In this document: in pieces, positions 15,178 through 24,401 of the stretch
Numbering within the stretch: position 1 is the first letter of the stretch
Layout: every line of letters starts with the position of its first letter
Origin: Candidatus Limicola stercorigallinarum
Lineage (GTDB): Bacteria > Actinomycetota > Coriobacteriia > Coriobacteriales > Coriobacteriaceae
DNA length: 41,157 nt
Reading direction: 5' to 3'
NCBI GenBank assembly: GCA_018711625.1
Contig: DVID01000033.1
Coordinates: forward strand, 1-41,157
Made by a program: the position numbers and the translations under genes
Notes under the pieces: generated by a model
Databases searched by the model: none
What the model was told of the DNA's origin: nothing
What the model saw: the letters and a program-made list of their open reading frames with translations, nothing else

Positions 15178-17244
15178 ATGGCACAGACGTTTAGCAAAAA
15201 CACCCGTCCCGCGTGGCCCAAGCGCGCCGTGGTGACCGCAGGCATGCCTTATGGCAACAAAAGCCTGCATTTTGGCCATGTAGGCGGCGTCTTCATCCCC
15301 GCAGACTTCTACGCGCGTTTCCTGCGCGACCGCCTGGGCCGCAAAAACGTGATCTTTGTCTCTGGCACCGATTGCTATGGCTCACCCATCATGGAAGGCC
15401 ACCGCAAGCTCGTGGAATCGTGCGGCAGCAACTGCACGCTCACCGAGTACGTTCAGACCAACCACGACCGTCAGCAGGCAACGCTTGACGGCTTTGAGAT
15501 GTCGCTCGACCTGTTTGGCGGCTCGGCCCTGCCGCCTGCAGCACCCATCCACAACCAAACCACGGCCGAGATCATCGAACGCCTGAACGAGCAGGGCGTG
15601 CTGAACAAGCGTGCCACCAAGCAGTTCTTTGACCCGGTTGCGAATCAGTTTTTGAACGGTCGTCAGGTGGTGGGACGCTGCCCCATCCAGGGCTGCAAAT
15701 CGGAGAAAGCATACGCCGACGAATGCGACTTGGGCCATCAGTTTGAGCCCGAGGAGCTCATCGCGCCCAAAAGCGCTCTCACGGGCGTGACGCCCGAGCT
15801 GCGCCCGGTCGACAACCTCTACTTCGACCTGCCCGCGTACCTCGACTTCCTCACGCGCTACACGCAGCAGCTTGAAGGGGACGAAACGGTGCGCTCCGTC
15901 GTGGTCAAAACCATGGAAGAGTGGCTGAACCCAGCGCAGATCTACATTCAAACAAAGTTCCGCGAGGTGTTTGACGCCATCGAGAGCGAGCTGCCAGAGC
16001 ACACGGTAATCGAGCCCGAGGGAAACAAGAGCTCCTTCACCGTCACCTTCCCAAGCTGGCGCGAGCGCGACGAGGCACACGAGGTGCTCGCCCGCGGTGG
16101 CGTGCGCTTCCGCTCTGGCAAGGCGCTTGTACCCTTCCGCATTACCGGTAACATCACCTGGGGCGTGCCTGTGCCCGATGAATGCGGCTGCCACAACCTC
16201 ACCTGCTGGGTGTGGCCAGAAAGCCTTTGGGCGCCCATCAGCTTTACGCGCACGGTCCTTTCTGAAGCCGAGCACCGTGGCGACGGCGCGCGCTACACCA
16301 GCCTCGACTGGCACGACTGGTGGTGCTCCCCCGACGCACAGGTGTACCAATTTATTGGTCAGGACAACATCTATTTCTACGGCATCGCACAGTCGGCGCT
16401 TTGGGAGGCCTTGGGGTGCTCCATGCACCAGAGCAAGCTCGTTGCCAACTACCACGTGCTCTACATGGGCAAAAAGGCAAGCTCGAGCTCCGAGACCCCG
16501 CCGCCCCCTGCAGACGACCTGCTCAACCACTATGCTCCCGAGCAGCTGCGCGCCCATTTCCTCTCGCTTGGATTGGGTGAAAAGCCGGTGAGCTTCTCGC
16601 CCAAGGCATACGACACGCGCGTGACGGGCAAAACGTCCGAGGGCGAACCCCTGCGCGCATGCGACGACAAGCGCGTGATTGACCCCGTTCTCAAAGAGGG
16701 CACGCTGCTCACCGGCGTGTTCAACCGTCTTGCACGGTCCTGCTTCTATGGCGTTGCCGAGAAGGAAGACAGTGCCTCGGCGGTACGCACGGGTTGCATC
16801 CCGGCTGGCACGCCCTCCCCTGCCGCTCTTGAGGCTGCCGAGCAAAGTGCGCTCGCGTTTGAGAACGCCATGTGGAAGACTGAACTCCACCGTGCGCTCA
16901 GCGTATGCGACGCATTTTTGCGTGGGGCCAATAAGCGCTGGAGCGATGCGAGCAAACAGGCAAAGGCGCTAGAAGCTACCGATCAGGCAGCGGGTGACGC
17001 CGCCATGCATCAGGCGCTCGTGGATGCCTACCACGAGTTGCGCGTGGCCTGTGTGCTTATGCATGGCATCGCACCGAAGGGCTGCGAGCTCATCTGCGAG
17101 CACTTCGATATTGCTCCGGACGTTTTCTTCTCGTGGGATCACGTCTTTGACACCACCGACGAGCTGCTTGCATCTCTGGGCGAGCAACCGGGCACCCATC
17201 GTGTGAAGGTACTCCCCCCGCGCTTCGACTTCTTCAGCTTCTAA
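15178..17244 (+). CDS. Divergent methionyl-tRNA synthetase-like class I synthetase
   Basis: A 688-residue cytosolic protein clearly built like MetRS. The HIGH-type motif is HFGH (31-34). A knuckle domain spans about 150-200 with the MetRS-like EPEELIAPKSALTG, and the FIGQDNIYFYG core and anticodon-binding helices follow. Key motifs are altered. The KMSKS loop reads K-A-S-S-S (433-437), so the second lysine is missing. The zinc ligands are C168, C173, C183 and H187 instead of two CxxC pairs. About 70 residues (251-320) are inserted between the EEWL and the ITWGVPVP segments. ATG 15178 follows CAGGGAG. It may be a functional but diverged MetRS, a paralogue with another role, or a partly inactive enzyme. 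Coriobacteriia may carry an ordinary metG elsewhere; this cannot be seen here. Confidence 0.8.
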   Translation: MAQTFSKNTRPAWPKRAVVTAGMPYGNKSLHFGHVGGVFIPADFYARFLRDRLGRKNVIFVSGTDCYGSPIMEGHRKLVESCGSNCTLTEYVQTNHDRQQATLDGFEMSLDLFGGSALPPAAPIHNQTTAEIIERLNEQGVLNKRATKQFFDPVANQFLNGRQVVGRCPIQGCKSEKAYADECDLGHQFEPEELIAPKSALTGVTPELRPVDNLYFDLPAYLDFLTRYTQQLEGDETVRSVVVKTMEEWLNPAQIYIQTKFREVFDAIESELPEHTVIEPEGNKSSFTVTFPSWRERDEAHEVLARGGVRFRSGKALVPFRITGNITWGVPVPDECGCHNLTCWVWPESLWAPISFTRTVLSEAEHRGDGARYTSLDWHDWWCSPDAQVYQFIGQDNIYFYGIAQSALWEALGCSMHQSKLVANYHVLYMGKKASSSSETPPPPADDLLNHYAPEQLRAHFLSLGLGEKPVSFSPKAYDTRVTGKTSEGEPLRACDDKRVIDPVLKEGTLLTGVFNRLARSCFYGVAEKEDSASAVRTGCIPAGTPSPAALEAAEQSALAFENAMWKTELHRALSVCDAFLRGANKRWSDASKQAKALEATDQAAGDAAMHQALVDAYHELRVACVLMHGIAPKGCELICEHFDIAPDVFFSWDHVFDTTDELLASLGEQPGTHRVKVLPPRFDFFSF

Positions 17245-17291
17245 AAGCTGCTCATCAAGGGGCTCTCGTTCCCCGCCACCTGCAAAGTTTC

Positions 17292-17326
17292 GCGCCCCAG
17301 CGGTCAATCCCCTGGGGCGCTTCTTC
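17292..17326 (+). terminator. Intrinsic terminator after the MetRS-like gene
   Basis: GCGCCCCAG (17292-17300) pairs perfectly with CTGGGGCGC (17312-17320) around an 11-nt loop, followed by TTCTTC. Confidence 0.85.
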
Positions 17327-17420
17327 TACACGCCAACCTGCACAATCCTGTGCCTGCAGCTACTGCCCTCAGGGCGTTCTCGACATTACAGCCCGGGCCG
17401 CTCCCTGTCGCCGACAAACA

Positions 17421-17566
17421 TCAACTCATGACGGAAAACGGTGTAGGAATAAAGTTCAGTCGAACATACAGGGCCGCAAGCCTCACAAAAGCGCAGGTCG
17501 GAACGTTGCGTATTGTAGGCCCCTCGATGCATTCGGTTTCTTGCACCGTTTTCCGTCATGAGTTGA
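17421..17566. repeat. Inverted-repeat element: 23-bp perfect arms, 100-nt spacer
   Basis: The left arm 17421-17443 is the exact reverse complement of 17544-17566. The arm begins TCAACTCATGACGGAAAACG. The 100-nt spacer again has CGCAGGTC at its centre (17492-17499). The CATGACGGAAAAC part resembles CATGTCGAAAAATC in the arm of the 4566-4732 element. The rest of this 530-nt gap (17245-17774) holds the terminator above and no supported gene. Confidence 0.85.
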
Positions 17567-17774
17567 CTCGCAAGCCGATAGGAAGTCGCAAACATATCTG
17601 ACGGGCCCCTCAATCGAAAGCGCCCCGCCGCAGTTGCCCTCCGGATCACTCCATAGAACCTTTACGGTGACTTCGGCATGCGTGCAGGCCCCGTGGGGTA
17701 TAGTGATGCAGCTTGTTGAGAACCCCGCATGCCTGGGTGCGCGCATCGCATTGCCCACAAGGAAGGATACTTCC

Positions 17775-18314
17775 ATGACCGATATCTCCATCCGCAAGAC
17801 CACTGTGGCGGATATCCCCGCGGTGGCCGCCATCCTGCAAGAAGGCAAAACCTCGATCGCAGAGCTCGGTATCTCGCAATGGCAAAACGGCCCCTATCCA
17901 AGCCGGGTGGACGTAGAGGCTGATGTTGCGGCAGGCATCTCTTACCTTGCGGAGGACGAAACGGGCACCGCTCTCGGAACCATCGCTATCACCGTGGACG
18001 GAGACGAAGCCTACGACCACATCGATGGCGCCTGGCTCACCTCCTCCACAAGCGAAGCGCCACGTTATGCCACGGTGCATCGCACGGCGGTACTGCGTGC
18101 GGCAGCCCGCCGCGGCGTCATGAGTGCACTCATGACGGCAGCTGAGGACATTGCGCGCGACGCCGGTTGCGAGAGTGTTCGCGTAGACACTCATCCGGGC
18201 AACACGCCCATGCGCAGCCTCCTTACCCGCTGCGGATTCACCCTCTGTGGCACCATCACCCTCTTGAAAGACGAGCCCGATCCCACGCGCGTTGCCTACG
18301 AGAAGCTCGTGTAA
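17775..18314 (+). CDS. GNAT family N-acetyltransferase
   Basis: A 179-residue GNAT-fold protein that would transfer an acetyl group from acetyl-CoA to an unknown amine. It starts MTDISIRKTTVADIPAVAAI, a classic GNAT beta1-alpha1 opening. The acetyl-CoA loop region is TAVLRAAARRGVMSALMTAAE, in which the usual Q/RxxGxG/A is present as a R-R-G-V variant. The C-terminal part has the VDTHPGNTPMRSLLTRCGF block of GNAT proteins. ATG 17775 follows AAGGAAGG. The frame is open upstream to 17634 but has no other good start. It is followed 75 nt later by a histidine phosphatase and may be co-transcribed. The substrate cannot be deduced. Confidence 0.88.
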   Translation: MTDISIRKTTVADIPAVAAILQEGKTSIAELGISQWQNGPYPSRVDVEADVAAGISYLAEDETGTALGTIAITVDGDEAYDHIDGAWLTSSTSEAPRYATVHRTAVLRAAARRGVMSALMTAAEDIARDAGCESVRVDTHPGNTPMRSLLTRCGFTLCGTITLLKDEPDPTRVAYEKLV

Positions 18315-18389
18315 ACACACGCTGAACGGCACTTTACCCACGAACACCCTGTCCCCCGCCGTATTGCAACCGTCCCACCAGGAGTTACC

Positions 18390-18989
18390 ATGCCCACGCT
18401 CTACCTCATGCGCCACGGCCAGACTGAGTACAACCTGCAAAAACTCGTACAAGGTCAATGCGATTCTCCGCTTACCGAGCTTGGCCGCGCCCAGGCACGC
18501 CAGGCCGCCCAGTGGTATATCGATCACGATGTGCACATTGGCTACGCCTGCTCCTCGCCGCTTGGCCGCGCGCACAGCACGCTCGAGATCGTACTTGCCG
18601 AGGTGCCGACCTTCGCCGAGGTTCCGCATGCCGATGAACCGGGCATTATCGAGCGCAGCTATGGCATCTATGAGGCGGGCCCCGTAAGCAATATGCCCAT
18701 CACACCGTGGAACACCCACGACATGCTTGCCGACTGTGGTGGCGACCGCGAGCTTGAAGCACGTGCCCGCATTGTGGAGGCCCTTACACGCACCATGGAC
18801 GAGCACCCCGGCGAGGATATCCTCGCTGTCGCACACGGCGCCATCATCACCCAGTTCAAACTCGCCTGGGAAGACCACGCCCGCTGCCCACAAGACGTCT
18901 ACCTAGACAACTGCAGCATCCTCATCTTTGATTACGACCCCGCAACCCAAACCTTCTCCAACCGCGAAATCGTAAACCCCTGCGCGTAG
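18390..18989 (+). CDS. Histidine phosphatase family protein (phosphoglycerate mutase-like)
   Basis: A 199-residue member of the histidine phosphatase superfamily. The catalytic loop LMRHGQTEYN (R8, H9) is at the N-terminus, with the second conserved Arg in SSPLGRAHST and the second conserved His in VAHGAIITQF. The size fits the small cytosolic broad-specificity phosphatases (the CobC/GpmB-like group) rather than true glycolytic mutase, so the substrate is open. CAGGAG lies before the ATG. The gene ends in a region of hairpins facing the reverse-strand ubiB-like gene. Confidence 0.9.
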   Translation: MPTLYLMRHGQTEYNLQKLVQGQCDSPLTELGRAQARQAAQWYIDHDVHIGYACSSPLGRAHSTLEIVLAEVPTFAEVPHADEPGIIERSYGIYEAGPVSNMPITPWNTHDMLADCGGDRELEARARIVEALTRTMDEHPGEDILAVAHGAIITQFKLAWEDHARCPQDVYLDNCSILIFDYDPATQTFSNREIVNPCA

Positions 18990-19083
18990 TCCTTTTCGCA
19001 GTGCACCCAGTCCCTTAACCAGCCCGCGCCCTCGATAGCGAAACCGCGAGCTCGCCCGCTATTCCCGCAGGGTGTTTCCCGCA

Positions 19084-19108
19084 GGCGTGCGCGCAAAGCG
19101 CGCACGCC
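19084..19108. terminator. Perfect GC hairpin between convergent genes
   Basis: An 11-bp perfect stem (19084-19094 with 19098-19108) has an AAA loop but no T-run. A second hairpin, GGGAGGCGC (19147-19155) with GCGCCTCCC (19163-19171), overlaps the stop codon of the UbiB-like gene. They probably end or protect convergent transcripts. Confidence 0.55.
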
Positions 19109-19156
19109 GAGGACCACACCCCCAGGGAATGACGGACGCGACCGATGGGAGGCGCA

Positions 19157-20932
19157 TCATCGGCGCCTCCCGTGAGAGTTCCGCCATATCTCGCGCCCCA
19201 ACATAAGCGCAAGCACCAAAGCAGACACATACCCCAAAAAGCCGATGACAGGGATACCAAAGATAACCGGCTCAATCTTTGCGTAATACACCACGGAAGA
19301 CCCGATGAAGAGGCCTGCGATCACGATGGCCATCGATGCGCGGTCCACAATGCCGCCCATCAGGCGTAGCACTTCCTCAGAACCCAAGAGCTCGGCGTTA
19401 ATCTTGAGCTGGCCGCGTGTGAGCATGCGCGATGCCAGACCCAAGTATTCAGCGGTCTCAAGCTGGCCTTTCACCGCACGACCCGAACTTGCCACCAGCT
19501 CTTCCAACAGCTCGCGCGAGCGCTCGAAGGTGCTCTTCTCGTGCGCAATATGCTCCGAGATGATCTCGACCATGTTCACATTGGGCATGTACTCGGCAAG
19601 CAGCCCCTCAAGGGTCACCATGCCGCGGGCAAACATAGTCACCACGCTCGGCAACTCAATCTCGTACTTCCGTCCCAGATTGACCAACGACGTTAAGAAC
19701 TGCCCGATATCCAGGTCCTTTAAGTTGCTGCCGCCAAAGTCTTGCACGATGTAATCGAGGTCAGTGAGAAACGCGGTGTGATCAATCTGCGAGGTATCAC
19801 CGCGCGAGACAGCAAACCGCACAAACGCATCTTTCAGGCGCGGCACGTCGTTTTCTGCCACAGCGAAAATGATTTCCTTCACCACGCCACGATCGTGCGC
19901 CGACATGTGGCCCATCATGCCCAGGTCAATGAAGTAAATCACGCCGTTGGCAAGAATGATATTGCCTGCATGAGGGTCGGCATGGAAAAAGCCGTCATCG
20001 AGCACCTGCGTGGCGTAGTCGTCCACAATGCGCGCACCGATGTCGGCAAGGTCAAAACCTGCCTTTACCAAACGCTCAGGCTCGGCAATGGAGATGCCAT
20101 CGATGTAGTCCATCACCACCACGTGTTCGGTGCAGAGCTCGGTAAACGCACGTGGACAGGAAATGGCCGGCGTTGACGCGTGGAACGCATGGAATTCGTT
20201 GAGGTTGCGCGCCTCCATGAGGAAATTGGTCTCCTCACGAAACGACTGCCACAGCTCTTCGACCACATCGTGCAGGTTAACAAACTGATCGGTGCGCACA
20301 AAGTGCGACGCCAAGCGCACCAACGAACGCATAATATCGATATCCTGGGCCATCACCTGCTGCGCCCCGGGGCGCTGCACCTTGACGGCCACATCCTCAC
20401 CACTTACCAGCCGGGCACGGTGCACCTGAGCAAGCGAGGCGCTACCCAGAGGATGCGGATCGATCGCGTCAAAAAGCTCGCCAAGCGCGTGGCCATACTC
20501 GGCCTCCAGACACTCAAGCACCACCTCATACGGCACGGGCTCCACGTCGGTGCGCAGACGCCTAAGCTCGTCGCAAAACCGTTGCGGCAAAATCTCAGAG
20601 CGATTGGCGAGAATCTGGCCCATTTTGACAAACATGGGGCCCAGCTCTTCAAGCAGGTTGCGCAGGCGCGCCGGCGTGATGTCGTTCCACACCTCGTATT
20701 TGCGCAGCAGGCGAAAAATCTCTGCAACGCGCTTGCGCCGACCGGCAAACGAGAGTTGAAAGCGCTCGGTATCGGCCATTGCCTCAGGCTCGCGCGGGAA
20801 AGCATCAACGGCATGCTCACGATGCCATGCAGAACCGGGAGCAGCCGCTGACGCGCCCGAGGACCTCTTGCCTACATCCTCGGCATCCAGAGATTCGTTT
20901 TTTGTCGTGGTGTTCTGCGTGCCGCTCGCCAT
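19157..20932 (-). CDS. ABC1/UbiB family atypical kinase
   Basis: A 591-residue membrane-anchored protein of the ABC1/ADCK/UbiB family, atypical kinases or ATPases that support isoprenoid-lipid metabolism. The diagnostic KxGQ motif is KMGQ (103-106). The ATP-binding Lys lies in VAVKVQRPG, the catalytic segment is FFHADPHAGN, and the metal-binding Asp is in YFIDLGMMG. Two C-terminal transmembrane helices end the protein. An N-terminal stretch of about 55 residues is polar and disordered-looking. It lies 24 nt downstream of the phasin-like gene on the same strand, so the two probably form an operon. Menaquinone or another isoprenoid process is the likely context, but no quinone gene is adjacent. 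Confidence 0.92.
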   Translation of the reverse strand: MASGTQNTTTKNESLDAEDVGKRSSGASAAAPGSAWHREHAVDAFPREPEAMADTERFQLSFAGRRKRVAEIFRLLRKYEVWNDITPARLRNLLEELGPMFVKMGQILANRSEILPQRFCDELRRLRTDVEPVPYEVVLECLEAEYGHALGELFDAIDPHPLGSASLAQVHRARLVSGEDVAVKVQRPGAQQVMAQDIDIMRSLVRLASHFVRTDQFVNLHDVVEELWQSFREETNFLMEARNLNEFHAFHASTPAISCPRAFTELCTEHVVVMDYIDGISIAEPERLVKAGFDLADIGARIVDDYATQVLDDGFFHADPHAGNIILANGVIYFIDLGMMGHMSAHDRGVVKEIIFAVAENDVPRLKDAFVRFAVSRGDTSQIDHTAFLTDLDYIVQDFGGSNLKDLDIGQFLTSLVNLGRKYEIELPSVVTMFARGMVTLEGLLAEYMPNVNMVEIISEHIAHEKSTFERSRELLEELVASSGRAVKGQLETAEYLGLASRMLTRGQLKINAELLGSEEVLRLMGGIVDRASMAIVIAGLFIGSSVVYYAKIEPVIFGIPVIGFLGYVSALVLALMLGREIWRNSHGRRR

Positions 20933-20956
20933 GGGTTACCTAAGCGTCCTCTCCGC

Positions 20957-21427
20957 CTATTCGACATCTTCAGCCTCGGCTGAAGCAACAGAATCCGCAG
21001 GCGCATCATCCTGCGCATCAACGGATGCCGCCTCGTCGGTAGCAGGTTCTTGCGCTTCAACCTCCACCGTCACCGTTGCGTCGTCCACCGAATCCACCAG
21101 GTCGCGCACATGTGCCATAAACTCAACGCGCTCAGACATGGTAAGCGTGCGGGCGCGAGCCAAAATAAGCTCATCCAAGATGCGCTCAGCCACCGTGGAG
21201 CCCTTGGCGCCCAGGCGCTCGGTCACATCAGAGAACGCGCCACCCGCTTGCGTAAAGATGTCCTGCATGGAGCGGGCAAAATCGGGCGCCGGCTGCTCGC
21301 GGCGCACCTGCTCGCCCTTGGCGCTCAAGTCGTCGAGCACCTCCTTGCCCTTTTCGGCCGCGGTAGCCGCAGCGCCAATACCCACATTCAGCATATTGTT
21401 GATCAGGCTTTCAAAAGTGCTGGCCAT
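20957..21427 (-). CDS. Phasin-like small coiled-coil protein
   Basis: A 156-residue helical protein resembling the phasin/PHA-granule-associated-like proteins often encoded beside ABC1 kinases. It starts MASTFESLINNMLNVGIGAAATAAEKGKE, then has an amphipathic helical middle, a hydrophilic segment with ERVEFMAHVRDLVDSV, and an acidic Ala/Asp/Glu tail of about 35 residues. A GAGGAG ribosome site lies just upstream of ATG 21427. Its placement directly before the UbiB-like gene suggests that it assists that kinase, for example as a lipid-surface adaptor. That is inference, and no PHA synthase gene is visible here. Confidence 0.72.
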   Translation of the reverse strand: MASTFESLINNMLNVGIGAAATAAEKGKEVLDDLSAKGEQVRREQPAPDFARSMQDIFTQAGGAFSDVTERLGAKGSTVAERILDELILARARTLTMSERVEFMAHVRDLVDSVDDATVTVEVEAQEPATDEAASVDAQDDAPADSVASAEAEDVE

Positions 21428-21601
21428 ACCTGCTCCTCACGATGGTGCCGGGCGCCCGGCGCATTGCAATATGTAGGAGTTGTACCCCGCCACGCGCCTT
21501 GGTATCCGCTTCCGTAAACGCAGCCACCGCACGCGAACACGCCCACGGTGGCTTCTACCAGCTTCTTTCCAAGTTGTTTTCTTGTGTTGGATGCCGACGC
21601 C

Positions 21602-23149
21602 TTAATTGTCGGACATCGCAAAACCGTTTTTCATAGCACAGCTTGTGGTGTAGAGCACCTTGGCAAGCACGTTATCGGTCTCGCGCTGCACGCGCTCAAC
21701 CATGCGGTCGTTGGCTTCAGCCAAAAGATCGCTCACCTGCTCAGGGTTTGCCTGGGCCACCGCAGCATCCGTTTCGATAAGCATCGCATGGCCCGCCGCG
21801 CCAACCGCCTCCTGATAGCGCTCAATGTGTGCCGCGTTCTCATGGAAACGTGCATCGGCAAGTGCGGCGATGATACGGTTTGCCCAGTAGAAGCTCTCGG
21901 TGGTCACACGCTCCGTGGTGTTGGAGAGATACGCAGGCATACGGTCCACATTGCCATACAGCGGCACAAGCGCGTTGAACACGTTGGAGCCAAACGCCAT
22001 CCACTGCACGCAACGGCAGCTCTCGGGAGCATAGGGGCGAATCTGCAGCACAGCAAGCTGGCCATTGCGGTTGATACCAATGGGGCGATACATGCTGCGC
22101 GTAGCCTCGGTGCCCATCTTGCCATAGGGGTCGTAGGGCGTGCCCTGGTAATGCGCGGAGAGCACGTACTTCACATCCTCGATGGTGAGCTTGCGCTCAG
22201 GCGTGCGCGCCCACGGAATGTTGTCGGACTCGGGCGTGAAGCTCGCACCCGGGCCATCCCAGCGGGAGCTCGGGTTCAAGAAGCGCTGCATATGCCAGGC
22301 GCGCGGCGTGTTGTACACATGGTCGGAATCGCTATGCGAGCCAAAAGCGTGGCGCGGGTTGAACACCGACGACACCGCACTCTCATCAGTCGAGGTGCCC
22401 GAGAAGCCCACGCTCGAGCCGCCCAGCGTAAGGTCGAGGTGGTGTGTGGCCATCCAGGAGCGAAGATCGGAGGAGGCCATGTGCTCGCGCTCGTCACCCT
22501 CGGCGTCTGCCAGGTCAAACGAGTCAATACCCAGCTGGTTCGGCATGGTCACATAGGCGTCATCCGGCACGCGCTTAGCAATCCAATGATGGCCACCAAT
22601 GGTTTCGAGCCACCAAATCTCATCCACATCGGAGAATGCGATGCCATTCATCTCGTAGGTGCCGTACTGTTCAAGCAGCGCCCCCAGGCGGCGCACCCCG
22701 TCGCGGGCGCTCGTGGCGTAGGGCAGCACGAGCGTGACCATATCCTCCTCGCCAATACCGCCCGGACGCTCGGGCTCAAAGCCCTCCTCGCCCTCGGTGC
22801 CACGGGCGGGGCGGTACACCACAAGCGGATCGGCGCCCAGCACGCGCTCGTTTGAGGTGATAGTCTCGGTTGCCGTCATGGCAACGTTGCGCTCGTTGAA
22901 GCCGGCAGCCGCCCAGATGCCGTGGCCGGGCAGCGCATCGGGCACCGAGGTGTAGCGCATGGGCTCTTCGGGAAGCTCGATGGTAAGGTGGCTCTCCACG
23001 CTCTTGTATACGCGCGGCTGGTCTGCCGGCAGCACAACGTCCATGCGCTTGGGCTCAAACTGGCCGCTCGGCGAGTCCTCGTTGCGCGCAATGATGGTCG
23101 AGCCGTCGTAGCTCGCATGTTTACCGATGAGTATGGTGGTGCAGGCCAT
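21602..23149 (-). CDS. C69 (U34) family dipeptidase, PepD-like
   Basis: A 515-residue N-terminal-nucleophile hydrolase of the C69 family, which splits dipeptides. The catalytic cysteine is residue 3 (M-A-C-T-T), followed by the family pattern GKHASYDGSTIIARNEDS. Further blocks (GFNERNVAMTATETITSN and IWWLETIGGHHWIAKRVPD) match PepD. There is no signal peptide, so it acts in the cytoplasm, and the propeptide would be only two residues. Length is slightly above the usual 470-500. It is monocistronic. AATGTA at 23205-23210 (TACATT on the minus strand) may be its -10. Confidence 0.93.
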   Translation of the reverse strand: MACTTILIGKHASYDGSTIIARNEDSPSGQFEPKRMDVVLPADQPRVYKSVESHLTIELPEEPMRYTSVPDALPGHGIWAAAGFNERNVAMTATETITSNERVLGADPLVVYRPARGTEGEEGFEPERPGGIGEEDMVTLVLPYATSARDGVRRLGALLEQYGTYEMNGIAFSDVDEIWWLETIGGHHWIAKRVPDDAYVTMPNQLGIDSFDLADAEGDEREHMASSDLRSWMATHHLDLTLGGSSVGFSGTSTDESAVSSVFNPRHAFGSHSDSDHVYNTPRAWHMQRFLNPSSRWDGPGASFTPESDNIPWARTPERKLTIEDVKYVLSAHYQGTPYDPYGKMGTEATRSMYRPIGINRNGQLAVLQIRPYAPESCRCVQWMAFGSNVFNALVPLYGNVDRMPAYLSNTTERVTTESFYWANRIIAALADARFHENAAHIERYQEAVGAAGHAMLIETDAAVAQANPEQVSDLLAEANDRMVERVQRETDNVLAKVLYTTSCAMKNGFAMSDN

Positions 23150-23318
23150 GGATACTCCTGTCTGGTTGATGATGGTTGGCTAGAAGGCGCACACGCCCGC
23201 AACCAATGTAGCACGGAAACACTGCGCGGGCCATGATGCACATCCCTGCGGCAAAGCCCCATGTTGTTGCAGGGCATCAACCCCCAGCAGCTCCCACAGG
23301 CAGCCGCCTGAGTGCCCG

Positions 23319-24401
23319 TTAGACAGCAGGCGGCTCGATGCCCAGGTGATCGAAGGCGACGGCAGTGGCGACGCGGCCTTGTGCGGTGCGCACGATAAGA
23401 CCCCGCTGCAACAGGTAGGGCTCATACACGTCTTCGAGCGTGGCGGGGTCCTCGCCCACCGCACTCGCCAATGTGGTAAGACCCACAGGACGCCCGCGGA
23501 ACGTTTTGACGAGCGTCTCCAGAATACGAATGTCCATCCAATCAAGACCCAGCTCGTCGATCTCGAAGAACTCGAGTGCCTCGCGTGCCGTTGCCAGATT
23601 GATTGAGCCACCGCCGCGCACCTGCGCATAGTCACGCACGCGTTTGAGCAGACGATTGGCCAAACGTGGCGTTCCGCGCGAGCGCGATGCAATCTCCTCT
23701 GCAGACTCTTGATCAATCTCGACATTCAAAATAGAGGCAGAGCGGCACACAATCTGGGCAAGGTCTTGCACTGAGTAATAGTCGAGCCTAAACGATATGC
23801 CAAAGCGATCGCGCAAGGGCCCCGTCAGCATGCCCGAGCGTGTGGTAGCACCCACAAGCGTGAAATGCGGAATATCAAGGCGGATGGAGCGCGCGGCCGG
23901 ACCCTTGCCAATGACGATATCAAGCGCGAAGTCCTCCATCGCTGGATACAGCACTTCCTCAACCGTACGATTGAGACGATGAATCTCATCGATAAAGAGG
24001 ACATCGCCCGGTTGCAGATTGGTAAGAATGGCAGCAAGGTCACCAATACGAGCAATCGCGGGGCCCGAGGTGATCTTGATCTGCGCCCCCATCTCGTTGG
24101 CCACCACCGTGGCCAACGTGGTTTTTCCCAAGCCCGGAGGACCTGAGAAGATCACGTGGTCAAGACACTCGCCACGACTCTGCGCCGCCTGAATGAGGAT
24201 GCGCAGGCTATCCTTGATATGTCCCTGACCGCAATAGTCGTCCAGGCGCTGGGGACGAAGCGAACGCTCCACGTCCAAATCCTCGGAAGTGAGGTTGCCC
24301 GTGACAAAGCGATCGGTGGCGTCACCGGCAGTAGCCCTGTTTATGCGATTGCGTGGTTCGTCGTCCCACAGGTCATGAGACTCGTCCGCTTCCCACATCA
24401 T
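23319..24401 (-). CDS. ruvB: Holliday junction branch migration ATPase RuvB
   Basis: A 360-residue AAA+ helicase motor that drives Holliday junction migration with RuvA. Walker A is GPPGLGKTT, Walker B contains FIDEIH, and the sensor/arginine-finger part [17 protein letters not shown] is intact. The C-terminal winged helix is complete, and an acidic N-terminal tail of about 40 residues precedes the conserved core ([13 protein letters not shown]). The ATG (24399-24401) overlaps the TGA of ruvA, so translation is coupled. It is last in ruvC-ruvA-ruvB. Confidence 0.98.
   Translation of the reverse strand: MMWEADESHDLWDDEPRNRINRATAGDATDRFVTGNLTSEDLDVERSLRPQRLDDYCGQGHIKDSLRILIQAAQSRGECLDHVIFSGPPGLGKTTLATVVANEMGAQIKITSGPAIARIGDLAAILTNLQPGDVLFIDEIHRLNRTVEEVLYPAMEDFALDIVIGKGPAARSIRLDIPHFTLVGATTRSGMLTGPLRDRFGISFRLDYYSVQDLAQIVCRSASILNVEIDQESAEEIASRSRGTPRLANRLLKRVRDYAQVRGGGSINLATAREALEFFEIDELGLDWMDIRILETLVKTFRGRPVGLTTLASAVGEDPATLEDVYEPYLLQRGLIVRTAQGRVATAVAFDHLGIEPPAV

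Noticed and set aside
15382-16890. Long antisense open frame (502 codons)
   Set aside because: It lies opposite the MetRS-like gene and arises from GC-rich codon bias; the sequence has no domain-like pattern.
17646-18893. Reverse open frame of 415 codons
   Set aside because: Covers both the acetyltransferase and the phosphatase genes on the opposite strand; no motif supports it.
21548-22855. Forward open frame of 435 codons
   Set aside because: Antisense to the C69 dipeptidase, which has clear family motifs.
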